This document shows, in pieces, positions 39,845-50,244 of a stretch of DNA of 64,000 nucleotides. The notes beneath the pieces are model-generated. The model worked only from the letters and a program-made list of their open reading frames with translations. It did not search any database and was not told where the DNA came from. The translations under genes and the position numbers were made by a program. Each line of letters starts with the position of its first letter. The stretch's first letter is position 1. This DNA comes from Paraprevotella clara YIT 11840 (GTDB taxonomy: Bacteria > Bacteroidota > Bacteroidia > Bacteroidales > Bacteroidaceae), in NCBI RefSeq assembly GCF_000233955.1, contig NZ_JH376578.1:1-64000 (forward strand), given 5' to 3'.

Positions 39845-41578
39845 TTAAGGTTCTGCCTGCTTCCGGCTGAAACGGTAAAGGACGTTATACCGCTTATCGT
39901 CGCAACTACGGTGATTGGAGGCATACACTTCTTCCAACGAGAACTCCGCACCGTAACGTTCCAAAAACGGTGCCGCCATCTCGCCTCCCATAAACACGTA
40001 TCCTTCCGCCGGGGGCGTGAAACAATCGAACGGCACCATCCGGTCGCCCAAATAGAAGTTGACCGTGAACGGATGCATGCGGTTCCCCTCCACCACATCG
40101 GTACGGAAGGAATACAACCTGCCTTCGGGCACGATGCGGCGCACTTCCTCCGCCACGGCACGGTCTGACTTCACATTCAGGATGACGGGCTGGTACACCC
40201 CATCGAGCGCAAAGAAGATGGAAAATATCACGGCAATAAAGGCGTAAATGATGCCGTTGTCGGCCGCATTACGCCGCTGGACACGGAAATACCAACAAGC
40301 AGCCGCCACGGGAACCAACACACCGAGGACCGCGAATACCGTCAAGGGAAAGTCCTCCAATGCGTGCATATAGGCTATGTTCTCCGCCGCATGCCGCCCG
40401 GCAAACAGGGAGTCGGGCACCCATCCCATACGGACCGCACCGAAAACCAACAGCAACAGCATGGCCAATGAGGCCATGATACTGCCGAAAACACGTAAGG
40501 CATTCAAATGACGATGGCGCAGATAAATGATATATTCAGCCAGAAAATAAGCAATAAATGGGTATATCGGCAACAGGTAGACACTACGTTTGCTCTTCGG
40601 AATGCAGTAGAACGTGAAAATAATGACGATGCACAACAACGAATACAGACGGGCATCGTCCATATTACGGATATAGGCCACGAAGCGCGACCACCACGTA
40701 CGTACCCGTCCCTGCGGTTTCCGGTACCTCAAAAAGAACAAGGAGACAAGCCCCAATAAAGTGTAGGGCGCGTAACCGGCCACCACCGTCATTACATTGT
40801 ACCAGGCCGGATTCTCATGCGAGGCATAGGTCATCTTTCCCAAAAAACGATAGACGTTCTCTTCCAACACAAGGTCAAGGAAATGGTCACCACCCTGCTG
40901 ATAAGCTGCCCAATACCATACGGCCGGCAACACGCAGGCTAACACGGCTACCATCAGGAAAGAAAAGAAAATGCGCAGGAACTTCCTCCCCCTGATCCAC
41001 AGGAATACGGCAGGGACCAGACAAGGCAGGACGATGCCTACCGGCCCTTTCGTCAGGGCCGCCGCACTCAAGCAGAGCACGGCCACCCAAGGCACGCCTT
41101 TCAGGTCTTTCTCTCCCCATTTATAAAGCTGGTACAACGCGATGACCATCATCGCCGTCAGCACCATGTCCACACGGCAGGCCACTCCGGCACGGTGTAC
41201 CTCGAAATTGGTCAACGTGAGCAAGGCGGCAATAAAGGCCACTTCGGCACCGCGCCTTTTGGCATAGAACACATACCCGACCAGTACCATGGCCGACAAG
41301 GCCAAAGCCGAAGGCATGCGGGAGGTGTATTCATTCACCGCACCGGCCACCGTAGAAATCGCTGCGATGCACCAATGGAAAAAAGGAGGCTTGAATGCCA
41401 ACTCGACCCCATTGTTCACCGGCAGCACCCAGTTTCCCTGTTGCAACATAGAAAGAGCCACCACAGCTTCGCGCGGCTCTCCACGCGTATTGAAAAACGT
41501 TTGTCCCAAAAACAAAAAGAGGGATACGACACACAATGCTACCAACGGCCAAAAGTAACTTTTCTTATACATCTCCAT
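39845..41578 (-). CDS. ArnT/PMT-like GT-C glycosyltransferase
   Basis: 577 aa with about 11-12 transmembrane helices in the first 460 residues and a periplasmic C-terminal domain. The first periplasmic loop carries GEPREAVVALSMLQQGNWVLP and LAFKPPFFHWCIA, the acidic residue plus KPP pattern of ArnT and related PMT_2 transferases, which move a sugar from a polyprenyl-phosphate donor onto lipid A or another acceptor at the outer face of the inner membrane. The sugar and acceptor are unknown; glycosylated lipid A or glycoprotein are both possible. Start 41578 or ATG 41572. Confidence 0.88.
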   Translation of the reverse strand: MEMYKKSYFWPLVALCVVSLFLFLGQTFFNTRGEPREAVVALSMLQQGNWVLPVNNGVELAFKPPFFHWCIAAISTVAGAVNEYTSRMPSALALSAMVLVGYVFYAKRRGAEVAFIAALLTLTNFEVHRAGVACRVDMVLTAMMVIALYQLYKWGEKDLKGVPWVAVLCLSAAALTKGPVGIVLPCLVPAVFLWIRGRKFLRIFFSFLMVAVLACVLPAVWYWAAYQQGGDHFLDLVLEENVYRFLGKMTYASHENPAWYNVMTVVAGYAPYTLLGLVSLFFLRYRKPQGRVRTWWSRFVAYIRNMDDARLYSLLCIVIIFTFYCIPKSKRSVYLLPIYPFIAYFLAEYIIYLRHRHLNALRVFGSIMASLAMLLLLVFGAVRMGWVPDSLFAGRHAAENIAYMHALEDFPLTVFAVLGVLVPVAAACWYFRVQRRNAADNGIIYAFIAVIFSIFFALDGVYQPVILNVKSDRAVAEEVRRIVPEGRLYSFRTDVVEGNRMHPFTVNFYLGDRMVPFDCFTPPAEGYVFMGGEMAAPFLERYGAEFSLEEVYASNHRSCDDKRYNVLYRFSRKQAEP

Positions 41579-41586
41579 CCAATCCG

Positions 41587-42483
41587 TTATGCCTTTTTAG
41601 CTGAAATCTTTTCCAATACATACACCAAAATAAAACCGATAAGCATCAGTACGACAGCCTCGGCCACCTCCGTATTCGGGGCGATATTATGCTCTATCAT
41701 CACCTCATGACCATCTGAAACTAATTTCTCTACTTCTTTCCAAGGCCACACTTTATTCAACGAACCCAGCATGAAGCCGGAAAGGACAGACAAGGTAATA
41801 TTACGGAAATTCTTCAAAGCGTATGACAAAACACGGGAAAAACTGGTGATCCCCAAGGCTGCACCGAAGGCAAAGACACCCAAAACGACCAGGTCTAACG
41901 TCTTCACCGCCTCCATGACATAAAAATATTTACCCAACAGTACCAATATAAAGCTGCCGGATATGCCGGGAAGTATCATCGCACAAATGGCAATGGCACC
42001 ACAAAGGAATATAAACATAAGATTAGTGGACGTTTCTGCCGGAGTGGCCACCGTGATGTAGTATGCTATCACAGCACCACCCACAAAACCGGCCACGGTT
42101 TTCCAGTTCCATCCCTTGATGTCTTTGGTGACGAACCACGTGGAAGCCAGCACCAAACCAAAAAAGAAAGACCACACCAATACCGGCTCGTTAAGTAACA
42201 AATAAGTAATCAGCTTGGCCAGAGAAAACACACTGATAGCGATGCCCAACAGCAAGGCAAACAGGAAATTTCCATTTACGGCCTTCCAGAAAGCCGCTAT
42301 TTTTCCCGTAAACAACAGTTTCAGGGAGTGCATGTTAATACTTTTGATGGAGTTGATAAGCTCATCATAAATACCGGCAATGAAAGCAATCGTCCCTCCG
42401 GAAACTCCGGGCACTACATCGGCCGCCCCCATAGCCATCCCTTTTAAGGTCAAAACAGCATAATCTTTAATTCTTCTTTCCAT
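41587..42483 (-). CDS. DUF368 protein, PopT-type polyprenyl-phosphate translocase
   Basis: 298 aa with about 8-9 transmembrane helices. Family words are present: MGAADVVPGVSGGTIAFIAGIYDELI and AMILPGISGSFILVLLGKY, two inverted PGxSGG-type repeats. DUF368 proteins (PopT) were recently shown in Firmicutes and Vibrio to bring undecaprenyl phosphate back to the cytoplasmic face. It heads an operon with the ArnT-like, GtrA and GT2 genes (8 bp before the next start), all of which use the same carrier, so a carrier-recycling role fits well. The terminator at 42545-42580 separates it from the ribosomal operon upstream. Confidence 0.85.
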   Translation of the reverse strand: MERRIKDYAVLTLKGMAMGAADVVPGVSGGTIAFIAGIYDELINSIKSINMHSLKLLFTGKIAAFWKAVNGNFLFALLLGIAISVFSLAKLITYLLLNEPVLVWSFFFGLVLASTWFVTKDIKGWNWKTVAGFVGGAVIAYYITVATPAETSTNLMFIFLCGAIAICAMILPGISGSFILVLLGKYFYVMEAVKTLDLVVLGVFAFGAALGITSFSRVLSYALKNFRNITLSVLSGFMLGSLNKVWPWKEVEKLVSDGHEVMIEHNIAPNTEVAEAVVLMLIGFILVYVLEKISAKKA

Positions 42484-42544
42484 TGAAATCGCGATTTAAT
42501 TCAACTGATGAATAAGTATAATATTTATTGATACAAAGTAAAAC

Positions 42545-42580
42545 AAAAAAAGGTGTATTGACAAACAATACACCTTTTTA
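42545..42580 (-). terminator. Terminator of the thrS-infC-rpmI-rplT operon
   Basis: AGGTGTATTG (42551-42560) and CAATACACCT (42566-42575) form a perfect stem with a 5-nt loop, flanked by A-run and T-run on both strands. It lies 28 bp after the rplT stop codon on the minus strand. Confidence 0.92.
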
Positions 42581-42607
42581 TCTTGAAATCCGTTCAGATT
42601 TCCCTTC

Positions 42608-42952
42608 TTACTTTATTTTTGCTACCACAGCCTTGAATGCTTCAGGATGATTCATGGCCAGGTCGGCAAGCACCTTGCGGTTGATTTCGATACCGGCCTT
42701 GTGCAAAGCTCCCATCAACTGAGAGTATGACATCCCCTCCAGACGTGCGGCTGCGTTGATACGCTGAATCCACAAAGCACGGAAGTTACGCTTCTTGTTC
42801 TTACGGTCACGATAAGCGTAAGTCAAACCCTTCTCCCAAGTGTTCTTAGCTACGGTCCATACGTTCTTACGCGCACCAAAGTAACCTTTGGTCAAACCTA
42901 AAATTTTCTTTCTTCTTGCTCTTGAAGCAACATGATTTACTGATCTTGGCAT
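42608..42952 (-). CDS. rplT: 50S ribosomal protein L20
   Basis: 114 aa, normal length. Begins [30 protein letters not shown], the L20 N-terminal extension that threads 23S rRNA, and ends in the globular part with [18 protein letters not shown]. An early assembly protein of the large subunit. Last gene of thrS-infC-rpmI-rplT. In many bacteria L20 represses its own operon through a leader; the 118-bp gap between rpmI and rplT is larger than usual, but no mimic was identified. Confidence 0.97.
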   Translation of the reverse strand: MPRSVNHVASRARRKKILGLTKGYFGARKNVWTVAKNTWEKGLTYAYRDRKNKKRNFRALWIQRINAAARLEGMSYSQLMGALHKAGIEINRKVLADLAMNHPEAFKAVVAKIK

Positions 42953-43070
42953 AATTTTTAATCTTTTTGAATGTTAGCGCCATCCCCCCTCTTCTGTGAG
43001 TCTGTTTACGGATGAACTTCAGGCTAAAGCATTCGGTTAATAACTTTGTTAATACGACCTACACTTTTAA

Positions 43071-43268
43071 TTAACGCAGACAGAGGAGGTCACGAACCTG
43101 CTTCATGTTCTCAGTTACTACGATATCATCGTGAACCAAGTTTCTTTTCTGCTTCTTAGTCTTCTTTGTCAAGATATGACTGTGGAAAGCGTGATGTCTC
43201 TTAACTTTACCTGTTCCGGTAAGACGAAATCTCTTTTTGGCACCGGAATTAGTCTTTACTTTTGGCAT
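43071..43268 (-). CDS. rpmI: 50S ribosomal protein L35
   Basis: 65 aa. [33 protein letters not shown] is the L35 signature; the length is standard. It binds 23S rRNA in the large subunit. It lies between infC (79-bp gap) and rplT (118-bp gap) in the usual order. Confidence 0.97.
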   Translation of the reverse strand: MPKVKTNSGAKKRFRLTGTGKVKRHHAFHSHILTKKTKKQKRNLVHDDIVVTENMKQVRDLLCLR

Positions 43269-43347
43269 TTTGTTTAATATTTAAGTTATTATTCAATGTG
43301 TGGCAACGCATATACCAAGGCGTTACGCACTTACTCTTCCCTTTCAA

Positions 43348-43992
43348 TCAATCTTCGCCTTCCACACGCGGCCCCTTATATTCTTTGGGAGCATTGGCTT
43401 TCGGCTGGCTCCGTTCCGCTTTCTGCACTGATGCCTCAACCACAGGCTCAGCCTGTTTCTTGGCTTGCGCCTGCTTTTTCGGAGCGATGAAGATTGTCAT
43501 GCGCTTCCCTTCAAGCACCGGCATCTGTTCCACCTTGCCGTATTCCTCCAAATCGTTGGCGAAACGAAGCAACAAGACTTCACCTTGTTCCTTGAAAAGA
43601 ATGCTGCGCCCCTTGAAAAACACGTATGCTTTCACCTTGTCTCCATCTGAAAGGAACCCTTGCGCATGCTTCAGTTTGAAGTTATAGTCATGATCGTCCG
43701 TCTGGGGACCGAAGCGGATTTCCTTTACGTCTACCTTCACCTGTTTGGCCTTCATTTCTTTCTGGCGCTTCTTTTGCTGGTAGAGGAACTTGCTGTAGTC
43801 TATCAAACGACAAACAGGAGGAACTGCATTCGGGGAGATTTCCACGAGGTCTACGCCTTGTGCTTCCGCCATTTGCAGTGCCTTAGCCGTCGGCATAACC
43901 GTAGATTCCACATCATCGCCCACTATCCGGACTTCACGCACACGTATCTGTTCGTTGATACGATATTGCTGTTTTAAATTGTCTTTCTTCAT
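43348..43992 (-). CDS. infC: Translation initiation factor IF-3
   Basis: 214 aa. The N-domain ([24 protein letters not shown]) and C-domain ([38 protein letters not shown]) are complete. IF-3 prevents subunit association and checks the start codon. It begins with ATG, not the rare ATT found in enterobacteria. About 40 extra residues at the C terminus ([20 protein letters not shown]...) are rich in Lys, Ala and Pro and are typical of the Bacteroidetes form. Second gene of the thrS operon. Confidence 0.96.
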   Translation of the reverse strand: MKKDNLKQQYRINEQIRVREVRIVGDDVESTVMPTAKALQMAEAQGVDLVEISPNAVPPVCRLIDYSKFLYQQKKRQKEMKAKQVKVDVKEIRFGPQTDDHDYNFKLKHAQGFLSDGDKVKAYVFFKGRSILFKEQGEVLLLRFANDLEEYGKVEQMPVLEGKRMTIFIAPKKQAQAKKQAEPVVEASVQKAERSQPKANAPKEYKGPRVEGED

Positions 43993-44063
43993 TCAAAAAT
44001 GTTGTTCTCTTCTGTTTTTATTTTCCGATTACGACTATTGAGTTTTAAAAATCGGGTGCAAAT

Positions 44064-46007
44064 TTAATATTTATTTGTCATATTACGAACCTCTTCGTTG
44101 ATTTTCTTTGCAAAATCTTCGAATTTCATGCTTCCCTGGTCGCCTTCGCCCTGCTTACGTACGGAAACCGTACCGTCGGCTGCTTCTTTTTCTCCCACAA
44201 TCAGCATGTAAGGTATGCGCTTCATTTCGTTGTCACGTATCTTGCGTCCGATTTTCTCATTACGGTCGTCCACAATGGCACGCACGTCTTGTTCATCAAA
44301 ATACGCGCAAAGTTTTTGAGCGTAATCGTTGAACTTCTCGGAAATCGGAAGGATAGCCACCTGGTCGGGTGTCAGCCACAAGGGGAAATGACCGGCCGTA
44401 TGCTCGATAAGTACGGCACAGAAACGCTCCATGGAACCGAACGGTGCGCGGTGTATCATCACCGGACGATGTTTCTGGTTGTCCTCGCCCGTGTATTCCA
44501 GTTTGAAACGTTCGGGCAAGTTGTAGTCCACCTGTATCGTACCCAACTGCCAACGGCGTCCGAGGGCATCTTTCACCATGAAGTCGAGCTTAGGACCGTA
44601 GAATGCAGCTTCGCCATATTCTACTTTGGCATTCAGGCCTTTCTCCTTGCAAGCTTCGATGATGGCATTTTCAGCTTCTTCCCAAACCTCGTCCGAACCG
44701 ATATACTTCTCACGGTTGTTCGGGTCGCGCAAAGAAATCTGCGCCTCGAATGTATCGAAATTCAATGCACCGAAAATAATCTGGATAATCTCCATCACGC
44801 GAATGAACTCATCTTTCACCTGATCCGGACGACAGAAGATATGGGCATCGTCTTGCGTAAACGAACGTACACGTGTCAGTCCGTGCAACTCTCCGCTCTG
44901 TTCATAACGGTACACCGTTCCGAATTCGGCGATTCGCAAGGGCAGGTCTTTATATGAACGCGGCTTCCAGGCATAAATCTCACAATGATGCGGACAGTTC
45001 ATCGGCTTCAACATATACTCTTCGTCGGCCTCCGGCGTATGAATCGGTTGGAAAGAATCTTTCCCGTAGTGGGCATAATGTCCGGATGTCACATAAAGGT
45101 TCTTACCGCCGATATGAGGCGTCATCACCTGCTGGTAACCGTAACGCTTTTGAATTTTTTTCAGGAAATCTTCCAGACGCAAGCGCAAAGCCGTACCTTT
45201 CGGCAACCACATCGGCAATCCTTTCCCGACACGTTCGGAGAACATGAAAAGTTCCATTTCCTTTCCTATCTTACGATGGTCGCGCTTCTTGGCTTCTTCC
45301 AACAACGTCAAATACTCGTCCAGCATCTTCTTTTTCGGGAAAGAAATGGCATATACGCGAGTCATCTGCGGACGCTTCTCGTCTCCGCGCCAATACGCTG
45401 ACGATACAGCCGTCACTTTCACGGCTTTGATAACACCCGTATTCATCAAGTGCGGACCGCGGCACAAGTCTGTGAAAGCTCCTTGGGTGTAAGTAGAGAT
45501 ATGCCCGTCTTCCAAGTCTTCTATCAATTCGTTCTTGTACGTCTGACCGCGCTCACCGAAAAACTTCAAGGCGTCGGCTTTGGAGATTTCAGCCCGCACG
45601 ACCGGTTCTTTACGCTGTGCCAACTCCAACATCTTCTTTTCAATACCGGCAAAGTCGCTTTCACGGATAACCGTGCCCGCAGGAGGCATCACATCGTAAT
45701 AAAAACCGTTTTCTATGGCCGGACCGATACCGAACTGCATACCCGGATAAAGTTCCTGCATAGCCTCAGCCATCAAGTGAGCGGAAGTATGCCAGAAAGC
45801 ATGCTTTCCTTCCGCATCCTCCCACTTGTAAAGCACCACGGAAGCATCCTCGTTAATCGGACGATTCAGCTCGACAATCTCACCATTCACCCCGCAAGCC
45901 AGCACATCCTGTGCCAGTCTGGAAGAAATACTCTCAGCAATTTGTAAACCTGTCACACCGGCCTCGTATTCACGCACAGAGCCGTCAGGAAAAGTTATCT
46001 TTATCAT
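44064..46007 (-). CDS. thrS: Threonine-tRNA ligase
   Basis: 647 aa, full length. TGS domain (about 1-60), editing domain with [11 protein letters not shown] (about 73-83) and a later C-containing site, class II catalytic core with [10 protein letters not shown] (zinc Cys), [12 protein letters not shown] and [11 protein letters not shown], and a C-terminal anticodon-binding domain. First gene of thrS-infC-rpmI-rplT, with a TATTTTTG box at 46038-46045 as possible -7 element. Confidence 0.97.
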   Translation of the reverse strand: MIKITFPDGSVREYEAGVTGLQIAESISSRLAQDVLACGVNGEIVELNRPINEDASVVLYKWEDAEGKHAFWHTSAHLMAEAMQELYPGMQFGIGPAIENGFYYDVMPPAGTVIRESDFAGIEKKMLELAQRKEPVVRAEISKADALKFFGERGQTYKNELIEDLEDGHISTYTQGAFTDLCRGPHLMNTGVIKAVKVTAVSSAYWRGDEKRPQMTRVYAISFPKKKMLDEYLTLLEEAKKRDHRKIGKEMELFMFSERVGKGLPMWLPKGTALRLRLEDFLKKIQKRYGYQQVMTPHIGGKNLYVTSGHYAHYGKDSFQPIHTPEADEEYMLKPMNCPHHCEIYAWKPRSYKDLPLRIAEFGTVYRYEQSGELHGLTRVRSFTQDDAHIFCRPDQVKDEFIRVMEIIQIIFGALNFDTFEAQISLRDPNNREKYIGSDEVWEEAENAIIEACKEKGLNAKVEYGEAAFYGPKLDFMVKDALGRRWQLGTIQVDYNLPERFKLEYTGEDNQKHRPVMIHRAPFGSMERFCAVLIEHTAGHFPLWLTPDQVAILPISEKFNDYAQKLCAYFDEQDVRAIVDDRNEKIGRKIRDNEMKRIPYMLIVGEKEAADGTVSVRKQGEGDQGSMKFEDFAKKINEEVRNMTNKY

Positions 46008-46100
46008 AATTATACGTATTGTCCGTTTTCAAAGTTGCAAAAATAGTTATTTTTCATGAGACAGTGGCACAATCCATCAAAAAAGTAGCTGTTTTTTAGC

Positions 46101-48113
46101 TTATTCCACTTCGGTAGCAGCCTTGTCCCTATACCTCTTAATCAAATTATAAGCCTTATATAAGCCCATCTCACCTGCCCGACTTAAATCGGGAATACCG
46201 GAAGCGTAGTCGCCCGAAAGGATATAAGCCACCCCTCGGTTGTAGTAGGCTTCGGCATAATCCGCATGAAGCTTAATGGCCTGCGTATAAGCCTTAATGG
46301 CTTCCGGCCATAACTTCAACTGCATGTATATATTACCTTTATTATAATAGCAACCGGCAAAATCAGGCTCCCGGGCCAATATCCGGTCGCAATCGTCTAA
46401 TGCAGCCTGATATTCGGAACAGGAAGCGTCGAACGTCCATTTCACCTCTCCAGCAGAAGGAACCTCTGACTTTTCCGCCATCCGGACTTCCTGATTTTTC
46501 ATTCTAATCTGTACCCTCATATAATAAGCAAGCAAGTAAGAACTATCCAGCTCAATGGCACGGTCGGCATCGGCCAATGCTTTCTCGAAGTCTTGCACAA
46601 GATATTCATCTATGGAACGGGCCAAATATAATAATGTATTGTCCGGCTGCCGGGCAATCTTGTCGGAAAGGGCCTGAATGGAGGAAAAATGTTTTTGTAT
46701 ACGGGCTTCATCCAGTGACACTTCGTCGTGAGTCAATACCAGACGTGCCGGCAAGACACCCAAACGATTCAGACGTTCGAGTTCCTTATTGTACATCTTG
46801 CGTTGAAAATCGTTCTGCCCCGTATAATAGGTCAGAACCAAAGCCGGTTCCGGAGTCAATTCCGTCCTGCGGTTCTGCACTTTGCCGCGATATTCGCTTT
46901 CATACGTCGGCGATTCATCTTCCGAGGTATCAGCCTCCACCAGTTTGTTATAATCTTCCATCGTACGGTCGCTCACCTTTCGGGTCCGCTTCGTATTCTG
47001 CGGTTTCTTTCCGCCGTAACGTTGGTCCATCTGGGCTTTCAATACCTTGAATTCATCCAACTCGGCTCCTTTGGTATCGCCCATCTTCCGGCGCACCTCA
47101 GCCCGGAACTGATAACCGGTCCAGAAATTAGGAAACTCCTTGATGACGGCATTTATATCCCGGATAGCTCCCCGGTAATCTCCAGTATTGTTCAACATCA
47201 ACGCACGGTTGAACAACGCAATCATATTATCCGGTTCCAATTTCAGCACGAAATTGAAGTCCTCGATGGCACGGTTGTCGTCGCCCACCTGCGCCCGAAG
47301 CAGACCACGGTTGAAATGACCGATATAATTGGCGGAGTCCATTTCCAGTGCCGTATCATAGTCCGTCATCGCCCCACGTAAATTACGCTGATGATAACGC
47401 GCCAATGCACGGTTGATATAATGTCCGGCCTCACGAGGCATCTGCTGTATGGTCTTATCCAAAGCCTCTTCGGCCAACTTATATTCCTCCCGCCCGGCAT
47501 AGACCGCCGCACGCATGCTCCAAGCCTGTCCCTCGTATGGATTGATTTCCAATGCCCGGTCTATACTCGCCATGGCTGCGGCTGTATCTTTTTGGGCGAA
47601 ATAAGCCTGTGCCTTTAAAGTATATAGGGGGGCTTTTTGCGGCCAGTAGCCCAACATGCGGTCTATACATTCCACCGCCTTGTCGTACTCCTTGAGTTGC
47701 AAATAACATAAGGTCATATTATGCCATCCGCTCTCGTCCTTGGGTTCGATTTCAAGCAACTTCACGTAATCCGAAACGGCTTCTTCATAACGTTTCAGAT
47801 TGATACGGCACAACCCTCGCAAACGATAATTATCGGGCAAAAAAGGATTGCGGTCTATAGCAGCCCCGCAATCCTCCTCAGCCCCGGTATAATCCTCTAA
47901 ATAAAATTTGGCCAATCCACGGTAAAAATACGGCTCTGACAAATAAGGCTTGGCCGAAATCACCATATTGAAGCGGCGTATGGAAAGTACATAATCCTCA
48001 TAGTAGAGCGCATTACGCCCCATCAGCATCATCCGGTCGGTATTAATCTGTGCCATGGCCGACACGGAAAAAAGCCAAAAGAAAAGAAGATATACTTTCC
48101 GGCTCCCCTTCAT
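46101..48113 (-). CDS. Secreted tetratricopeptide-repeat protein
   Basis: 670 aa with a signal peptide (VYLLFFWLFSVSAMAQ). About eight TPR units occupy residues 30-365 (YLSEPYFYRGLAKFYLEDYTGAEEDCGAAIDRNP, NYRLRGLCRINLKRYEEAVSDYVKLLEIEP and so on) and four more the last 170 residues; a charged linker (about 370-440) with KPQNTKRTRKVSDRTMEDYNKLVEAD lies between. Probably a periplasmic scaffold; no partner can be named. Its ATG overlaps the def stop codon by one base (TAATG), which suggests translational coupling to def. Third gene of ruvX-def-TPR. Confidence 0.85.
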   Translation of the reverse strand: MKGSRKVYLLFFWLFSVSAMAQINTDRMMLMGRNALYYEDYVLSIRRFNMVISAKPYLSEPYFYRGLAKFYLEDYTGAEEDCGAAIDRNPFLPDNYRLRGLCRINLKRYEEAVSDYVKLLEIEPKDESGWHNMTLCYLQLKEYDKAVECIDRMLGYWPQKAPLYTLKAQAYFAQKDTAAAMASIDRALEINPYEGQAWSMRAAVYAGREEYKLAEEALDKTIQQMPREAGHYINRALARYHQRNLRGAMTDYDTALEMDSANYIGHFNRGLLRAQVGDDNRAIEDFNFVLKLEPDNMIALFNRALMLNNTGDYRGAIRDINAVIKEFPNFWTGYQFRAEVRRKMGDTKGAELDEFKVLKAQMDQRYGGKKPQNTKRTRKVSDRTMEDYNKLVEADTSEDESPTYESEYRGKVQNRRTELTPEPALVLTYYTGQNDFQRKMYNKELERLNRLGVLPARLVLTHDEVSLDEARIQKHFSSIQALSDKIARQPDNTLLYLARSIDEYLVQDFEKALADADRAIELDSSYLLAYYMRVQIRMKNQEVRMAEKSEVPSAGEVKWTFDASCSEYQAALDDCDRILAREPDFAGCYYNKGNIYMQLKLWPEAIKAYTQAIKLHADYAEAYYNRGVAYILSGDYASGIPDLSRAGEMGLYKAYNLIKRYRDKAATEVE

Positions 48114-48670
48114 TACTTTTTCGTCTTGACCTTATAAGCACAACGGAAATTTCCTTTCAGCAAATTTCCCAATTTACCTTTCACCATCTGTTTGCGCAGC
48201 ATGGACAAATGGTCCACGAACATTTTCCCGTCAAGATGGTCGAACTCATGTTGCATGACACGAGCCAAATATCCTTCCACCCATTCGTCATGGGGCTGGA
48301 AGTCCTCGTCCAAATAACTCACACGAATGCGTGTGGGACGACGCACAGGCTCGTGGATGCCCGGCAAACTCAAACACCCTTCTTCCATTGAATCCGTTTC
48401 CGTGTCATCGTACTCCAAAATATGAGGATTGATAAACGCATGTACAAATCCTTTATATTCGGGCAGGTCATCGGAAATCAAATCCAAATTAATCACCACC
48501 AGACGAATGGACAAGCCGATTTGGGGAGCTGCCAGCCCAATACCCTCAGACCGCTCCAAAGTTTCGTACATATTGTCTATCAAAGTTTTCAACTCCGGAT
48601 AGTCCGGTGTAATATCTTCGGCCACCTTTCTCAACACGGGCTGACCAAAAGTATAAATTGGTAATACCAT
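48113..48670 (-). CDS. def: Peptide deformylase
   Basis: 185 aa. Removes the N-formyl group of nascent proteins with a bound metal. All three motifs are present: [20 protein letters not shown] (metal Cys) and QHEFDHLDG (two metal His and catalytic Glu). Second gene of ruvX-def-TPR, 6 bp after ruvX. Confidence 0.97.
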   Translation of the reverse strand: MVLPIYTFGQPVLRKVAEDITPDYPELKTLIDNMYETLERSEGIGLAAPQIGLSIRLVVINLDLISDDLPEYKGFVHAFINPHILEYDDTETDSMEEGCLSLPGIHEPVRRPTRIRVSYLDEDFQPHDEWVEGYLARVMQHEFDHLDGKMFVDHLSMLRKQMVKGKLGNLLKGNFRCAYKVKTKK

Positions 48671-48676
48671 ATTATT

Positions 48677-49111
48677 TTATATATTATTTTTTTTCAGCAT
48701 CATACGGGATTCCATCCAACCTTGCAGGATAATCGTCGCACTGATTTCATCCACCAAAGCTTTATTTTGCCGGGCTTTCTTCCTTAAACCTCCCTGCAAC
48801 ATAGCCTGATGAGCCAACACGGAAGTATAACGTTCATCGAAAAATTCAACCGGAATCTCCGGCAGGCGTTCATGCAAACACCGCACAAAAGAATTTATCC
48901 GGCCCATATTTTCAGAATCTTCCCCATTGGCTTGTTTCGGCAGCCCCACCACAATCCGCTCCACATGTTCCTGACGGACATAAGACACAATAAAATCCAT
49001 GACAGACGACGTAGAAACCGTGGTCAACCCGTTTGCAATCAACTGCAACGGATCCGTCACTGCGACTCCCGTGCGTTTTTTCCCGTAATCAATAGCTAAA
49101 ACCCTTCCCAT
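48677..49111 (-). CDS. ruvX: Putative pre-16S rRNA nuclease / Holliday junction resolvase-like YqgF
   Basis: 144 aa, RNase H-like fold. Begins MGRVLAIDYGKKRTGVAVTDPLQ with the catalytic Asp8, then VGLPKQANGED, VEFFDERYTSVLA and DEISATIILQGWM (terminal acidic residue). The family finishes 16S rRNA 5' processing in E. coli. First gene of ruvX-def-TPR. Confidence 0.95.
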   Translation of the reverse strand: MGRVLAIDYGKKRTGVAVTDPLQLIANGLTTVSTSSVMDFIVSYVRQEHVERIVVGLPKQANGEDSENMGRINSFVRCLHERLPEIPVEFFDERYTSVLAHQAMLQGGLRKKARQNKALVDEISATIILQGWMESRMMLKKNNI

Positions 49112-49195
49112 ATAGGTTGCAAAATTAATGAAAACAGACGAAACAAACGTCGGTATAAAAACAAATAATTCTTAATAATCAAAACAGACTTCTCT

Positions 49196-49241
49196 ATACG
49201 ACACACGGGAGCAAATGAAAACTCGCTCCCGTGTATCGTAT
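49196..49241 (-). terminator. Hairpin after the SPOR lipoprotein gene
   Basis: 17-nt arms (49196-49212 and 49225-49241) with a single mismatch and a 12-nt loop, 24 bp after the SPOR stop codon. The T-run is poor, but the stem is very strong. Confidence 0.75.
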
Positions 49242-49265
49242 AAACTATATATTATTCTAAATCTA

Positions 49266-49766
49266 TCATTTAGACAAAAGCAGCCATGCGTCGGGATAAG
49301 TGCCGCGCAACGTATTACGCGACTGCACGGCAGCAGCCTTGTCATCGTAAGTAGAAGCCACCACACGATACATGTTCTTTGCTTCGTTGTATGCAATCTG
49401 CGCATTATAACCCGCATTCGACAATGTCTTCTGCAAACCTTCAGCATTGGCTTTCAGACTGAAACTTCCGCAAACCACGCTATAAGCTTTCAGACCGTTT
49501 CCGGAAACCACTGTCACATTCTCACTCTGCACACGAACCGTATTCACGTCTGCATTAGTGGCCGTGGAGGTTGTTGTCGAGGGAGTAACAGGCGTCACTT
49601 CCACCTGAGTGGTCGTCTGTGTCTGAGTCGGCTCCTGTTCCGTAGCCACAACCTGCTGCTGCTTTGCCTTTTCATACGCCTTTTTGTACGCGCTCTCGGA
49701 AGACTTACAAGAGGTCATTGCAAAAACCGCACTCAACCCAAGTCCCATCACAAAAAACTTTTTCAT
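49266..49766 (-). CDS. SPOR-domain lipoprotein
   Basis: 166 aa. Signal peptide with lipobox AMTSC (Cys20). A Gln/Thr-rich low-complexity linker (about 35-80, TQTQTTTQVEVTPVTPSTTTS) leads to a C-terminal SPOR domain (about 92-166: KAYSVVCGSFSLKANAEGLQKTLSNAGYNAQIAYNEAKNMYRVVAS). SPOR domains bind denuded peptidoglycan strands at the division septum, so a septal outer-membrane lipoprotein is likely. Transcribed alone. Confidence 0.9.
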   Translation of the reverse strand: MKKFFVMGLGLSAVFAMTSCKSSESAYKKAYEKAKQQQVVATEQEPTQTQTTTQVEVTPVTPSTTTSTATNADVNTVRVQSENVTVVSGNGLKAYSVVCGSFSLKANAEGLQKTLSNAGYNAQIAYNEAKNMYRVVASTYDDKAAAVQSRNTLRGTYPDAWLLLSK

Positions 49767-50024
49767 ACTTCTTCTACTTATTTTTTAATTAAATGATTCT
49801 CTTAAACCACACTGTAGATGTTACCGGTATTTTCATGGCAAATAACATCCACATCGAAAGACAAAGGTACACATTATTTATATATGGTAAAAGGCCCGGC
49901 ACAAAAAAAAGGTTAAATCAACAATGCAAAAAAAATAATCAAAAAAAAGTGATAAATATGAGGTTTATATCAAGAGAATTTATAACTTTGTAAATGTAAT
50001 CAACTCAAATAAAATAGAAATAAT

Positions 50025-50234
50025 ATGAAAGCATTAAGTTTTTTAGCAGCATTCATTGGCGGCGCAGCCGTAGGTGCAGCAGTAGGAATTTTGTTTGCTC
50101 CGGAAAAAGGAACTGAAACTCGTGATAAAATAGCAGAAGCATTGCGTAAACGCGGCATCAAGCTCAATCGTAAAGAGATGGATTCTCTCGTAGACGAAAT
50201 TGCAGATGAAATCAAATCCGCTGAAGAAGTGTAA
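50025..50234 (+). CDS. YtxH domain protein
   Basis: 69 aa. MKALSFLAAFIGGAAVGAAVGILFAPEKGTETRD is the YtxH signature: a Gly/Ala-rich membrane helix followed by LFAPxxG, then a charged amphipathic tail. Function is not established; members are often stress-induced. It is first of three small genes on the plus strand (10-bp gap to the next). A TAACTTTG box lies at 49983-49990. Confidence 0.85.
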   Translation: MKALSFLAAFIGGAAVGAAVGILFAPEKGTETRDKIAEALRKRGIKLNRKEMDSLVDEIADEIKSAEEV

Positions 50235-50244
50235 ATGACATTTT

